A DNA stretch of 64,000 bases from an uncultured Hyphomicrobiales bacterium. Lineage in GTDB: Bacteria; Pseudomonadota; Alphaproteobacteria; Rhizobiales; Devosiaceae. Both the position numbers and the translations under genes were made by a program. How positions within the stretch are numbered: the stretch's first letter is position 1; every line of letters starts with the position of its first letter. Shown here piece by piece: positions 56,889 to 64,000 of this stretch. The stretch covers positions 1 through 64,000 of the forward strand of contig CAIKKY010000024.1 of assembly GCA_903828145.1 (NCBI GenBank), written 5' to 3'. The notes beneath the pieces are model-generated. The model saw only the letters and a program-made list of their open reading frames with translations. It searched no databases and was not told the origin of the DNA.

Positions 56889-57443
56889 ATGTCAGAAGAA
56901 CTTTACTTGATCGCCAGCCCCAATTCGTCGCCCAGCGGCCTGTTGCGCGGCTTTGACCTCATCAACGCCCGGACCCCGGTCGCAGCCGTGCTCGTCGAGC
57001 GCGGCGGCCTGTCGGAGAAGGCCTATAAGGATCACGCCAAGGCGCTGATCCCGCATCTGCAGGCGGCGGGCACCGCCGTGCTCGTTGAAGGCGAGCCCGG
57101 CCTCGTGCGCCTGCTGAAGGCCGATGGCCTGCATGTCACCGGCGGCATCAAGGCCGTGGAAGAAGCCATCAGCGCGCTGAAACCCGACCTGATCGTCGGC
57201 GTGGGCGACAGCCGCTCGCGCCACGATGCCATGCAGAAGGGCGAGGCCGGGATCGATTACATGATGTTCGGCCCGCTCTATGGACCGCTCACCGAAGACG
57301 CGCGCGAAATGGCCATCTGGTGGGCCGAAACCATGGATATTCCGGCGGTCCTCTCCAACCCCGAAGCCGCGCTTGAGGCCTATGATGCGCTCGGCTGCGA
57401 CTTCATTGCCCTCACCCTGCCGGCGCTTGAGGCAGGGGCGTGA
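56889..57443 (+). CDS. ThiE/TenI-like thiamine phosphate synthase family protein
   Basis: The 184-residue protein has a ThiE-like TIM-barrel pattern, with AVLVERGGL, LVEGEPGLVRLLKADGLHV (about 64-82) and IVGVGDSRSRHDAM. The canonical ThiE phosphate loop (GPxxxTxTK) is replaced by FGPLYGPLTEDAREM, so thiamine phosphate synthase activity is doubtful. It may be a TenI-type or diverged paralogue. It overlaps the Sel1-repeat gene start by 4 bp and ends in the first unit of a 15-bp repeat. Confidence 0.75.
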   Translation: MSEELYLIASPNSSPSGLLRGFDLINARTPVAAVLVERGGLSEKAYKDHAKALIPHLQAAGTAVLVEGEPGLVRLLKADGLHVTGGIKAVEEAISALKPDLIVGVGDSRSRHDAMQKGEAGIDYMMFGPLYGPLTEDAREMAIWWAETMDIPAVLSNPEAALEAYDALGCDFIALTLPALEAGA

Positions 57444-57484
57444 CAGGTTGGGGCGTGACAGGCTGGGGCGTGAAACGCTGGGGC
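57433..57484 (+). repeat. 15-bp tandem repeat at the ThiE-like/Sel1 gene junction
   Basis: The 15-nt unit GGGGCGTGACAGG-T/C-T occurs three times, the last degenerate. Each unit gives an in-frame GTG (57440, 57455, 57470) for the downstream gene, and the first contains the upstream stop codon. It encodes the repeated TGWGV at the start of the downstream protein. Confidence 0.85.
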
Positions 57485-58645
57485 ACGCTCCTCGCGATCT
57501 GTCTCGTCACCGGGGCGGGTGCGAAGGAAAAGGCCGCGCCCCAACCCGCCCCCATGCCTGTGGAGGACCTTCGCCCCGAAGGCCAACGCTGGGACAGCAT
57601 CAATTTCGAAGATCTGCCCATCGGGCCAGTACCCGCCGAACTGAAAGCCGATGCCGTCCCGGCGCCCGATAGCGATGCCCCGGTCCTCCCCTCGGAGGCT
57701 GAATCGATCTCTGAGGCCATTTTCGGCGGCATCGACCGCGCCTTTGGCGCCTATCAGCGCGGCTACTATCTCACCGCGTTAAGCCTTGCCCTGCCCCGCG
57801 CCGAAGCGGGCGACCGCTTTGCCCAGACCCTGATGGCCGAAATCTACCGGCAGGGGCTTGGCGTTGATGTCGACCTCAGAACAGCGATAAAATGGTACGA
57901 AACCGCCAGCAAGAATGGCGATGCCCGAGCCACCTTCCAGCTCGCGAGCCTCTATCAACAGGGCCTCGGCGTTGAAAAAGACCGCCAGCGTGCCGCCGAC
58001 CTGTTTCAACAGGCTGCGGCGGGCGGCAACATGATGGCGAAATATAACCTCGGCCTGCTCTATGTCGAAGGCCGATTTGTGCCGCCCGACATCCGCAAGG
58101 CGGCCGAGCTGATCGGGGCCGCGGCCAACGCCAATATCCCCGAGGCCCGCTATGATTACGCCAGCCTGCTCCTCCAAGGCGCAGGCCTTGCCCCCAATTC
58201 GGCCGAGGCCGCAACCCAGATGCGGCTGGCTGCCGAAGCCGGGCTGATTGAAGCGCAGATCGATTACGCCACCATGGTGTTTTTAGGCCAGGGCATTCCA
58301 GCCGATAAGGCCGCAGGTGCCAATTGGTATCGCCGCGCCGCCTGGGGGGGCAGTCCTGTAGCCCAGAACCGCTATGGGCGCCTGCTCGCCGTTGGCGAAG
58401 GCGTTGAGCGCAATCTGGAAGAGGCCGCAATGTGGCGGGCCCTGGCCCGACGACAGGGCCTGCCCGACCCCACCCTCGACAAGCTTCTCATGCGGCTCGA
58501 CAAAGAGACTCTGGCCCGTGCCGAAGAGCGCGCCCAGTTCTGGCCGTCCACGCCCGAGGACTCCCAACCGGCCCCGGAGCCAGAGACCCCGGCAGACAGC
58601 GCGACCCCGGTTGTGCCCGCCGTCCCCGAGTCTCCGGCCCCTTAA
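57440..58645 (+). CDS. Exported Sel1-repeat protein
   Basis: The 401-residue protein has a hydrophobic leader (GTLLAICLVTGAGA) and about six Sel1/TPR-like repeats (about 110-355) of the form A-x-YxxG-GVxxDxxxAxxWY. An example is LGVDVDLRTAIKWYETASK. A Pro/Glu-rich tail follows. Sel1 proteins act as periplasmic scaffolds in signalling or cell-wall processes; the partner here is unknown. Three GTG start codons are possible because of a 15-bp repeat. The first overlaps the ThiE-like stop; the third (57470) would give the most normal signal peptide. Confidence 0.82.
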   Translation: MTGWGVTGWGVKRWGTLLAICLVTGAGAKEKAAPQPAPMPVEDLRPEGQRWDSINFEDLPIGPVPAELKADAVPAPDSDAPVLPSEAESISEAIFGGIDRAFGAYQRGYYLTALSLALPRAEAGDRFAQTLMAEIYRQGLGVDVDLRTAIKWYETASKNGDARATFQLASLYQQGLGVEKDRQRAADLFQQAAAGGNMMAKYNLGLLYVEGRFVPPDIRKAAELIGAAANANIPEARYDYASLLLQGAGLAPNSAEAATQMRLAAEAGLIEAQIDYATMVFLGQGIPADKAAGANWYRRAAWGGSPVAQNRYGRLLAVGEGVERNLEEAAMWRALARRQGLPDPTLDKLLMRLDKETLARAEERAQFWPSTPEDSQPAPEPETPADSATPVVPAVPESPAP

Positions 58646-58734
58646 CTTCCACCAAGGCCCTTGAACCGCGCGGCGTTCTCGGGCAAAAGGCCAGCCTTCC
58701 TGCCACCCCCTTTCGACTGAACGGAGCCTCGCTG

Positions 58735-59526
58735 ATGCGCTCGGCACTCATGAACATCATGGTCCAGGCGGCCACCAAGGCTGGCCGGTCGCTCGCGAAG
58801 GATTTCGGCGAGGTCGAAAACCTGCAGGTCTCCATCAAGGGCCCCGCCGATTTCGTCTCGAATGCCGATCGGCGCGCTGAGGAAATCGTCCGCGAAGAAT
58901 TGAAGAAGTCGCGCCCGACCTATGGCTTTCTGGGCGAAGAAGGCGGCGAGGTCATCGGCACCGATGGGCAGCACCGCTGGATCTGCGACCCGCTCGATGG
59001 TACCACCAATTTTCTCCACGGCATTCCGATGTTCGCGGTCGCCATCGCGCTGGAACGCGCCGGTGAGATCGTGGCGTCGCTCGTCTATAACCCGGTGATG
59101 GACGAACTGTTCACCGCCGAAAAGGGCGGTGGCGCCTGGCTGAATGATCGCAAGCGTCTGCGCGTGGCCGCCCGCCGCCACCTGTCCGAGGCCGTGTGCT
59201 GCCTCGGCATCAAGGTCACCGGCACGAGCAATGATGCCCTCACCCTGCGCCAGTTGGGCCATATCGCCCCCGCCGTGGCCGGAATCCGCCGCACCGGCTC
59301 GGCGTCGACCGATCTCGCGTGGGTGGCTGCCGGTCGGTTCGATGGCTTCTGGGAAGCCCGCCTCTCCCCCTGGGATGTCGCGCCTGGCTATCTGATGGTC
59401 AAGGAAGCCGGTGGCACGATCTCCGATTATGCCGGCACACCCGGCGCGATCTGGAACGGCCAGGTGGTTGCCGGCAACGAGCATATCCACACGCAGCTGC
59501 TCAAAGCGATCAAGGCGGTCAACTGA
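58735..59526 (+). CDS. Inositol monophosphatase family protein
   Basis: The 263-residue protein has the lithium-sensitive phosphatase motifs: GEEGGE (about 65-70), the metal site DPLDGTTNF (about 84-92), and WDVAPGYLMVKEAGG near the C-terminus. It fits the SuhB/HisN-like group. The substrate could be inositol phosphate, histidinol phosphate or fructose bisphosphate. ATG at 58735 follows ACGGAG; longer in-frame starts lie in the upstream gene. Confidence 0.9.
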   Translation: MRSALMNIMVQAATKAGRSLAKDFGEVENLQVSIKGPADFVSNADRRAEEIVREELKKSRPTYGFLGEEGGEVIGTDGQHRWICDPLDGTTNFLHGIPMFAVAIALERAGEIVASLVYNPVMDELFTAEKGGGAWLNDRKRLRVAARRHLSEAVCCLGIKVTGTSNDALTLRQLGHIAPAVAGIRRTGSASTDLAWVAAGRFDGFWEARLSPWDVAPGYLMVKEAGGTISDYAGTPGAIWNGQVVAGNEHIHTQLLKAIKAVN

Positions 59527-59619
59527 TCCGTTAACTCTTGGCCCCGCAGTGACGCGTCGTCATTGCGGAGCCACAACAATTAGCTTTAAGCTTTAAGGAC
59601 TTTGCGACCGAGGGGCCCC

Positions 59620-60615
59620 ATGTCCGAGAGTAATTCTCCCTACCGTCTGGCTAGTCCGACCGTCTATCTCGTCAAGATCGTCATTTTCCTCGTGCTGGTT
59701 CTGCTCGTGGCCGCGATCCTGTCGGCGCAATTGCTCACCTTTTTCTGGGCAAACCCGTTCATCAATTCGCTGATCCTCCTGACGCTCGGCATCGGCATTG
59801 TCCTGAGTTTCCGGCAGGTCATGCGGCTTTTCCCCGAGATCCGCTGGGTCAATTCGCTGCAGGCCGGGCAGATCCCGCAGAGCCCGCCGCGCCTGCTCGC
59901 GCCGGTCGCCAACCTGCTGCGCGACAAGCTGGGTGAGGCGGTCATCACCACCACGTCCATGCGCTCGATCCTTGATTCTGTCGGCAACCGGCTCGATGAG
60001 GCCAAGGATACCTCGCGCTATCTCACCGGGCTGCTCGTGTTCCTCGGCCTTCTGGGCACGTTCTATGGCCTGCTTGAAACCGTGACCCATGTCGCCTCGA
60101 CCATTCAGGCGCTCGATGCCAATTCGGGCGACATGGCGACGCTGTTCACCAATCTGAAGCAGGGTCTCGCCGCACCGCTCAGCGGCATGGGCACCGCCTT
60201 TTCGGCCTCGCTGCTCGGCCTCTCGGGATCGCTGATTCTCGGCTTCCTCGATCTCCAGACCAGTCAGGCGCAGAACGCGTTTTTCACCGATCTCGAAGAC
60301 TGGATGACCTCGATGACCGAACTCGATCATCCCGTGACCCAGATGCAGGCCACCGGCCTTGGTGTTTCGGGCGAGGATGTCTCGGCCATGCTCGACCGCT
60401 TCGGCTCGAGCCTGCAGAACACCAACTCGTCACAGAACGCCATTCGTGCCGTGGCGGAACTGGCGCGCGGCATGGATGCGCTCGTTAAGCATATCCGCAC
60501 CGAGCAGGACGATATACGCAGCTACATCGCCCAGCAGGGCGAGACCAACCGCCGCCTCAACGCGTTGATCGAAACCGTGCTGCGCGACAATGACGACGCC
60601 GGCAAGGGGCGCTAG
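59620..60615 (+). CDS. MotA/TolQ/ExbB-like proton channel protein
   Basis: The 331-residue protein has an N-terminal membrane pair (about 15-65) and two later helices (about 128-150 and 185-215). These carry LVFLGLLGTFYGLLETVTHV and MGTAFSASLLGLSGSLILGF, which match the ExbB/MotA channel core. A cytosolic C-terminal coiled region follows. It is 8 nt upstream of a MotB/OmpA-like partner, so together they form a proton-driven stator-like unit. No flagellar or TonB genes adjoin. The pair is conserved in alphaproteobacteria and its function is not established to my knowledge. Confidence 0.85.
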   Translation: MSESNSPYRLASPTVYLVKIVIFLVLVLLVAAILSAQLLTFFWANPFINSLILLTLGIGIVLSFRQVMRLFPEIRWVNSLQAGQIPQSPPRLLAPVANLLRDKLGEAVITTTSMRSILDSVGNRLDEAKDTSRYLTGLLVFLGLLGTFYGLLETVTHVASTIQALDANSGDMATLFTNLKQGLAAPLSGMGTAFSASLLGLSGSLILGFLDLQTSQAQNAFFTDLEDWMTSMTELDHPVTQMQATGLGVSGEDVSAMLDRFGSSLQNTNSSQNAIRAVAELARGMDALVKHIRTEQDDIRSYIAQQGETNRRLNALIETVLRDNDDAGKGR

Positions 60616-60623
60616 GCACCGAG

Positions 60624-61655
60624 ATGGAGCATTCGAGCCGCTCGCGCCGGTCTCAGGTCACCAATTACTGGCCGGGCTTTGTTGATGCCCTGTCGAGCCT
60701 GTTGCTCGTCATCATCTTCCTGTTGTCGCTGTTCATGCTCAGCCAGTTTTTCCTCGGGCAGGAAATTTCCGGCAAAGACACCGCCATGACCCGGCTCAAC
60801 GCCCAGATTGCCGAACTGACCGAATTGCTCCAGCTCGAAAAGGGCCAGGCGGGCGATCTTGAAACCTCGGTGGCCACGCTCGAGGCCACCCTCGCCGCCA
60901 CATCGGCTGAGCGCGACAGCCTCGCCACGCAGGTGGCGGGCATGGGCGCCGGGGGCACTGCCGCCGACAAGGACGCCGAAATCGCCAGGCTCAATGCCGA
61001 TCTTGAAGAGAAGGTTGATCTTTCAACCGAGGCCCAGGCGCAGGTCGCGCTGCTCAACCAGCAGCTTTCGGCGCTCCGTACCCAATTGGCTGCGCTCGAA
61101 CAGGCGCTGCAGGCCACCGAGAGCAAGGACCAGGCGAACAAGACCCAGATCGCCGATCTCGGCAAGCGGCTCAACGTCGCCCTTGCCCAGCGCGTGCAGG
61201 ACCTGTCGCGCTACCGCTCGGATTTCTTCGGCAAGCTCCGCCAGATTCTGGAAGGCCGCGCCGATGTCCGCGTCGTTGGCGACCGCTTTGTCTTCCAGTC
61301 TGAAGTGCTGTTTGCCGCCGGCGAGGCCGCGATTTCATCTGAGGGCCAGGTGGAACTGAGCAAGCTCGCGAGCGCCATCAAGGATCTCGAAAGCCAGATC
61401 CCGGCCGATGTGAGCTGGGTGCTGCGTATCGACGGCCACACCGACAAGCGGCCGATCAATACGCCCGAATTCCCCTCGAACTGGGAGCTGTCGGCAGCGC
61501 GCGCCATATCGGTGGCCAAGTTCATGATCGCCGAAGGGGTGTCGGCCCGTCATCTCGTCCCCGCCGGGTTCGGCGAGTTTTCGCCCATCGACCCGGCCGA
61601 GACCGAAGCAGCCTACCGCCGCAACCGCCGCATCGAGTTCAAGCTGACCGAATAG
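60624..61655 (+). CDS. MotB/OmpA-like peptidoglycan-binding partner protein
   Basis: The 343-residue protein has one N-terminal membrane helix (about 20-45) with a conserved Asp at its start (GFVDALSSLLLVIIFLLSLF), as in MotB. A long periplasmic coiled coil (about 50-185) and a C-terminal OmpA-like domain follow (FQSEVLFAAGEAAISSEGQV, LRIDGHTDKRPINTPEFPSN). It would anchor the channel to peptidoglycan. It is coupled to the upstream channel gene by an 8-nt gap. Confidence 0.87.
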   Translation: MEHSSRSRRSQVTNYWPGFVDALSSLLLVIIFLLSLFMLSQFFLGQEISGKDTAMTRLNAQIAELTELLQLEKGQAGDLETSVATLEATLAATSAERDSLATQVAGMGAGGTAADKDAEIARLNADLEEKVDLSTEAQAQVALLNQQLSALRTQLAALEQALQATESKDQANKTQIADLGKRLNVALAQRVQDLSRYRSDFFGKLRQILEGRADVRVVGDRFVFQSEVLFAAGEAAISSEGQVELSKLASAIKDLESQIPADVSWVLRIDGHTDKRPINTPEFPSNWELSAARAISVAKFMIAEGVSARHLVPAGFGEFSPIDPAETEAAYRRNRRIEFKLTE

Positions 61656-61670
61656 GCGCTGCGGCCCCGG

Positions 61671-63488
61671 TCAGTCGGCCAGCACCGATTCGTCGCGGAA
61701 CTGCAGCCGCGCCAGTTCGGCATATTTGCCGCCCTTTTTCACCAGCGCATCATGCGTGCCTTCATCGATCAGGTGGCCCTTGTCGAGCACCAGAATGCGG
61801 TCGGCATCGCGGATCGTCGCCAGCCGATGCGCGATCACCAGCGTGGTGCGCCCCTGCATCAGGCGCTCGAGTGCGATCTGGACGAGTCGTTCGCTTTCCG
61901 CATCAAGCGCCGAGGTCGCTTCGTCGAGCAGCAGGATCGGGGCGTTTTTGAGCAGCGCCCGCGCAATCGACAGCCGCTGCTTCTGCCCGCCCGACAGCAT
62001 CACGCCGCGCTCGCCCACAATGGAGTCATACCCATTGGGCAGATCGACAACAAAATCATGCACCAGCGCCGCCTCTGCTGCCGCCTCGATGGCGGCCATA
62101 TCGGCCTCAGGACGGCCAAAGCGGATATTGTCGGCAATGGTGCCGGCAAAAATCGTCGGCGTCTGTTCGACATAGGCAAAGCGCCGCCGCAACAGGCCCG
62201 GATCGACCACCCGTACATCATGGCCGTCCACCAGCACGCGCCCGGCCGTCACATCGTAAAATCGCTGCGCCAGACCGAACACGGTCGATTTACCGGCACC
62301 CGATGCCCCCACCAGCGCCACCGTCTCGCCAGGGTTGATGGCAAAGCTCAAATCCATGAGCACCGGCTCATCGTCGCGCGTCTGATAGGCAAAATCGACA
62401 TGCTCGAACGCCACCGTGCCAAGGGGCGGCTCGGGCAGATGCTCAGGCACCGCAGGGCCGACGATGGTGGGCTTGGTATCGAGAATTTCGACCAGCCGTT
62501 CCGTCGCCCCGGCCAGCATCTGCATGATGCCCATGAGTTCGGAGAGATTGGAGAGGGCATTGCTGGCCATCAGCGCATAGATCATGAACTGCGCCAGCTC
62601 CCCGGCGGTCACAACCCCATCGAACACGGCCTTGCTGCCCCACCACACCAGCAGCACGAGCGCGCTTGTGGAAAGGAACACCATCGTGCCGAGGATGGTG
62701 GCGCGCGTGCCGAGCCGCGACAGCTCAGCGGCATAGGATTGTTCGGCCCGGTCGCCATATTCGCGCGATTGCACCGGTTCCTGCACAAAGCTCTTGATGG
62801 TCTTGGCCGCGCCCAGCGCCTCGGTCGCCATGGCCGACATTTCGGCCTGGGTATCCTGCGCGCGCCGGGCAATGCGCCTTAAGCGCCGCACAACCAGCAG
62901 CACCGGCAGAATGAGAACCGGTCCGGCGACCACCACGGTCAGCGCCAGATAGCTGCTTGTCATGAACATCAGCGTGACCGCGCCGATCAGCGTGACGAGG
63001 CCGCGCAGCAGCATGGACATGTTCATGCCCACCACGCCGCGAATGGTCGCCACATCGCCATTGAGCCGCGAGGTCAGCTCGCCGACCCGGTGCATGTCGA
63101 AGAAGGTGGCATCGAGCGACAGCAGGTGGTCGAACACGGCGCGCCGCAGGTCGGTCAGCACCCGCTCACCGAGAATCGATATGAAATAGAACCGCCCGGC
63201 GCTCGCCACCCCCATCACCAGCGCAAGCGCAACGATGACCAGACCATACTGGCTCACGGCCCCAAAATTCTGGGCGAGGAACCCCTTGTCAATGATGCGC
63301 CCGGCAAAGGCCGGGATCGCCAGCGAGGACAGCGACGAAACGAGCAGAAACCCCGTCATCAGCGCAAAGCGCCACGGATAGCGGAAGATAAACGGCAGAA
63401 GACGCCGGATTGGCCGCAGATTCTGGGACTTTTTGCCCAAGGCTGCGCCCTTTTCGCCAAGGCCTGCAGGCGTTCTCGTTCCGGGCAT
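61671..63488 (-). CDS. ABC exporter, fused permease and ATPase (ABCB/MsbA-like)
   Basis: The 605-residue half-transporter has six membrane helices (about 30-330), with RFHADL-free exporter loops and cytosolic coupling helices, then an ATPase domain. That domain has Walker A GASGAGKST, signature LSGGQKQRLSIARAL, Walker B LLLDEATSALD and H-loop IAHR. It would act as a homodimer, exporting a lipid or other hydrophobic substrate that I cannot name. The ATG at 63488 is preferred over 63557, which has no support. Confidence 0.93.
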   Translation of the reverse strand: MPGTRTPAGLGEKGAALGKKSQNLRPIRRLLPFIFRYPWRFALMTGFLLVSSLSSLAIPAFAGRIIDKGFLAQNFGAVSQYGLVIVALALVMGVASAGRFYFISILGERVLTDLRRAVFDHLLSLDATFFDMHRVGELTSRLNGDVATIRGVVGMNMSMLLRGLVTLIGAVTLMFMTSSYLALTVVVAGPVLILPVLLVVRRLRRIARRAQDTQAEMSAMATEALGAAKTIKSFVQEPVQSREYGDRAEQSYAAELSRLGTRATILGTMVFLSTSALVLLVWWGSKAVFDGVVTAGELAQFMIYALMASNALSNLSELMGIMQMLAGATERLVEILDTKPTIVGPAVPEHLPEPPLGTVAFEHVDFAYQTRDDEPVLMDLSFAINPGETVALVGASGAGKSTVFGLAQRFYDVTAGRVLVDGHDVRVVDPGLLRRRFAYVEQTPTIFAGTIADNIRFGRPEADMAAIEAAAEAALVHDFVVDLPNGYDSIVGERGVMLSGGQKQRLSIARALLKNAPILLLDEATSALDAESERLVQIALERLMQGRTTLVIAHRLATIRDADRILVLDKGHLIDEGTHDALVKKGGKYAELARLQFRDESVLAD

Positions 63489-63672
63489 AATGCGCAGTCC
63501 GCTTCTCAAAGTGAGGTTCCTATACGAGAGGGGTGGATGAGTTCGCAACCCGTCCACAAGGCCAGTACGCCGCTTCCCCTTGCGTGGGGCAGGCTTTTTC
63601 TCTATGTACCCGGCCCAAGTTCACTTGACACGTCCGGGCGCGCTGAGCGCCTGTTTGATTTAAGGCAGCGCC
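63489..63672. promoter_or_regulatory. Divergent promoter region between the ABC exporter and rpmE
   Basis: TTGACA at 63625 resembles a -35 box for rpmE, but no good -10 lies 16-18 nt downstream. TTGCGT (about 63577) and CTATGT, 16 nt apart, are an alternative. No RNA gene is seen. Confidence 0.3.
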
Positions 63673-63897
63673 ATGAAAAAAGACACGCATCCCGACTACC
63701 ATATGATCACTGTCGCCATGACCGACGGGACCACCTATCAGACCCGGTCGACCTACGGTAAGCCCGGTGACACGCTGCAGCTCGACATCGATCCGACCAC
63801 CCACCCCGCCTGGACCGGCGTGACCGGCAACCTTATGGATCGTGGCGGCCGCGTGACCCGCTTCAAGGACAAGTACAAGGGCCTCGGCATCATCTGA
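63673..63897 (+). CDS. rpmE: 50S ribosomal protein L31
   Basis: The 74-residue protein begins [20 protein letters not shown] and ends with [14 protein letters not shown]. It lacks the four Cys of zinc-binding L31, so it is the zinc-independent form usual in this order. The ATG follows AAGGCAGCGCC. A terminator lies downstream. Confidence 0.95.
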   Translation: MKKDTHPDYHMITVAMTDGTTYQTRSTYGKPGDTLQLDIDPTTHPAWTGVTGNLMDRGGRVTRFKDKYKGLGII

Positions 63898-63935
63898 TCG
63901 GCATCCGGTCAGGCTCAGGCTTTCTGGTTTGCATC

Positions 63936-63963
63936 AGCCCGGCTTCGCGCCGGGCTTTTGTTT
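63936..63963 (+). terminator. Terminator after rpmE
   Basis: AGCCCGGC (63936-63943) and GCCGGGCT (63949-63956) form an 8-bp stem around TTCGC, followed by TTTGTTT. The last 37 bases of the window show nothing recognisable. Confidence 0.85.
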
Positions 63964-64000
63964 GGGCACTGCACAGGCACATAAGGCGTTCAGGAGCGGT

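Noticed and set aside
56889-57443. Assigning the gene simply as thiE
   Set aside because: The phosphate-binding motif of ThiE is not conserved, so it is left as a ThiE/TenI-like family protein.
59546-59570. Inverted repeat after the inositol-phosphatase gene as an intrinsic terminator
   Set aside because: The arms (CCGCAGTGACG and CGTCATTGCGG) pair through a G-U, but there is no T-run after it and the loop is only 3 nt.
59620-61655. Zorya-type anti-phage system
   Set aside because: ZorA/ZorB are MotA/MotB-like, but there is no zorC, zorD or zorE helicase or nuclease nearby, and the pair looks like a conserved housekeeping gene pair.

Overview
This is a 64 kb stretch of a GC-rich alphaproteobacterial chromosome. 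The gene content points to the order Hyphomicrobiales (Rhizobiales), and a Devosia-like family is the most likely. The supporting genes are ctrA beside chpT and fliIJ, an EipA/DUF1134 gene, a Ros/MucR regulator, an alpha-type RpoH, a zapA-6S RNA-fau block and the gap-pgk-aldolase order. Assignment below order level is inference. I saw no phage genes, transposases, CRISPR arrays, rRNA or tRNA genes.

Layout. (1) 1-5.3 kb: the flagellar tail of flbD, flhA, a PRC-barrel protein, and fliI-fliJ on the minus strand. The left edge carries an imperfect 155-bp tandem duplication across the flbD/flhA junction. (2) 5.3-10 kb: the cell-cycle block of ctrA, a single-domain receiver, chpT, a YHS protein and eipA. 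(3) 10-16.2 kb: rluD, rpoH, thiamine pyrophosphokinase, and a TPP riboswitch driving the thiBPQ thiamine importer. (4) 16.2-23 kb: a large low-complexity membrane protein, purA, serA and serC. (5) 23-26.5 kb: a MazEF-like toxin-antitoxin pair, a GMC oxidoreductase plus SDR pair, and a TfoX-N protein. (6) 26.6-32.4 kb: a compact extracytosolic flavin electron-transfer cluster of ApbE, a PepSY/flavodoxin-reductase fusion and a DUF2271 protein carrying a flavinylation motif. It lies divergent from its own two-component system. (7) 32.4-47.8 kb: mucR, glmM, a methyltransferase, ftsH, tilS, the complete cpoB-pal-tolBARQ-ybgC envelope operon, ruvBAC and yebC. (8) 47.9-48.7 kb: an AT-richer insert with a Panacea-domain protein and an overlapping two-helix membrane protein, a candidate toxin-antitoxin pair. 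(9) 48.7-51 kb: ymdB, fau, 6S RNA, zapA and a DUF4164 protein. (10) 51-64 kb: tkt, gap, pgk, class I aldolase, a ThiE-like protein, a Sel1-repeat protein, an inositol-phosphatase-family enzyme, an ExbB/MotA-like plus OmpA/MotB-like pair, an ABCB exporter and rpmE.

How the parts connect. CtrA and ChpT form the output of the CckA phosphorelay. Candidate CtrA half-sites lie before fliI/ctrA and between the YHS gene and eipA, so the flagellar and envelope genes are plausibly in its regulon. The flavin cluster contains a cytosolic NAD(P)H-oxidising module, membrane helices, a periplasmic carrier and the enzyme that flavinylates the carrier. Four CTGACGC heptamers lie in its divergent promoter. Most of the rest is conserved housekeeping. 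The points most worth testing are the Panacea pair, the flavin cluster with its operator, and the flbD/flhA duplication.
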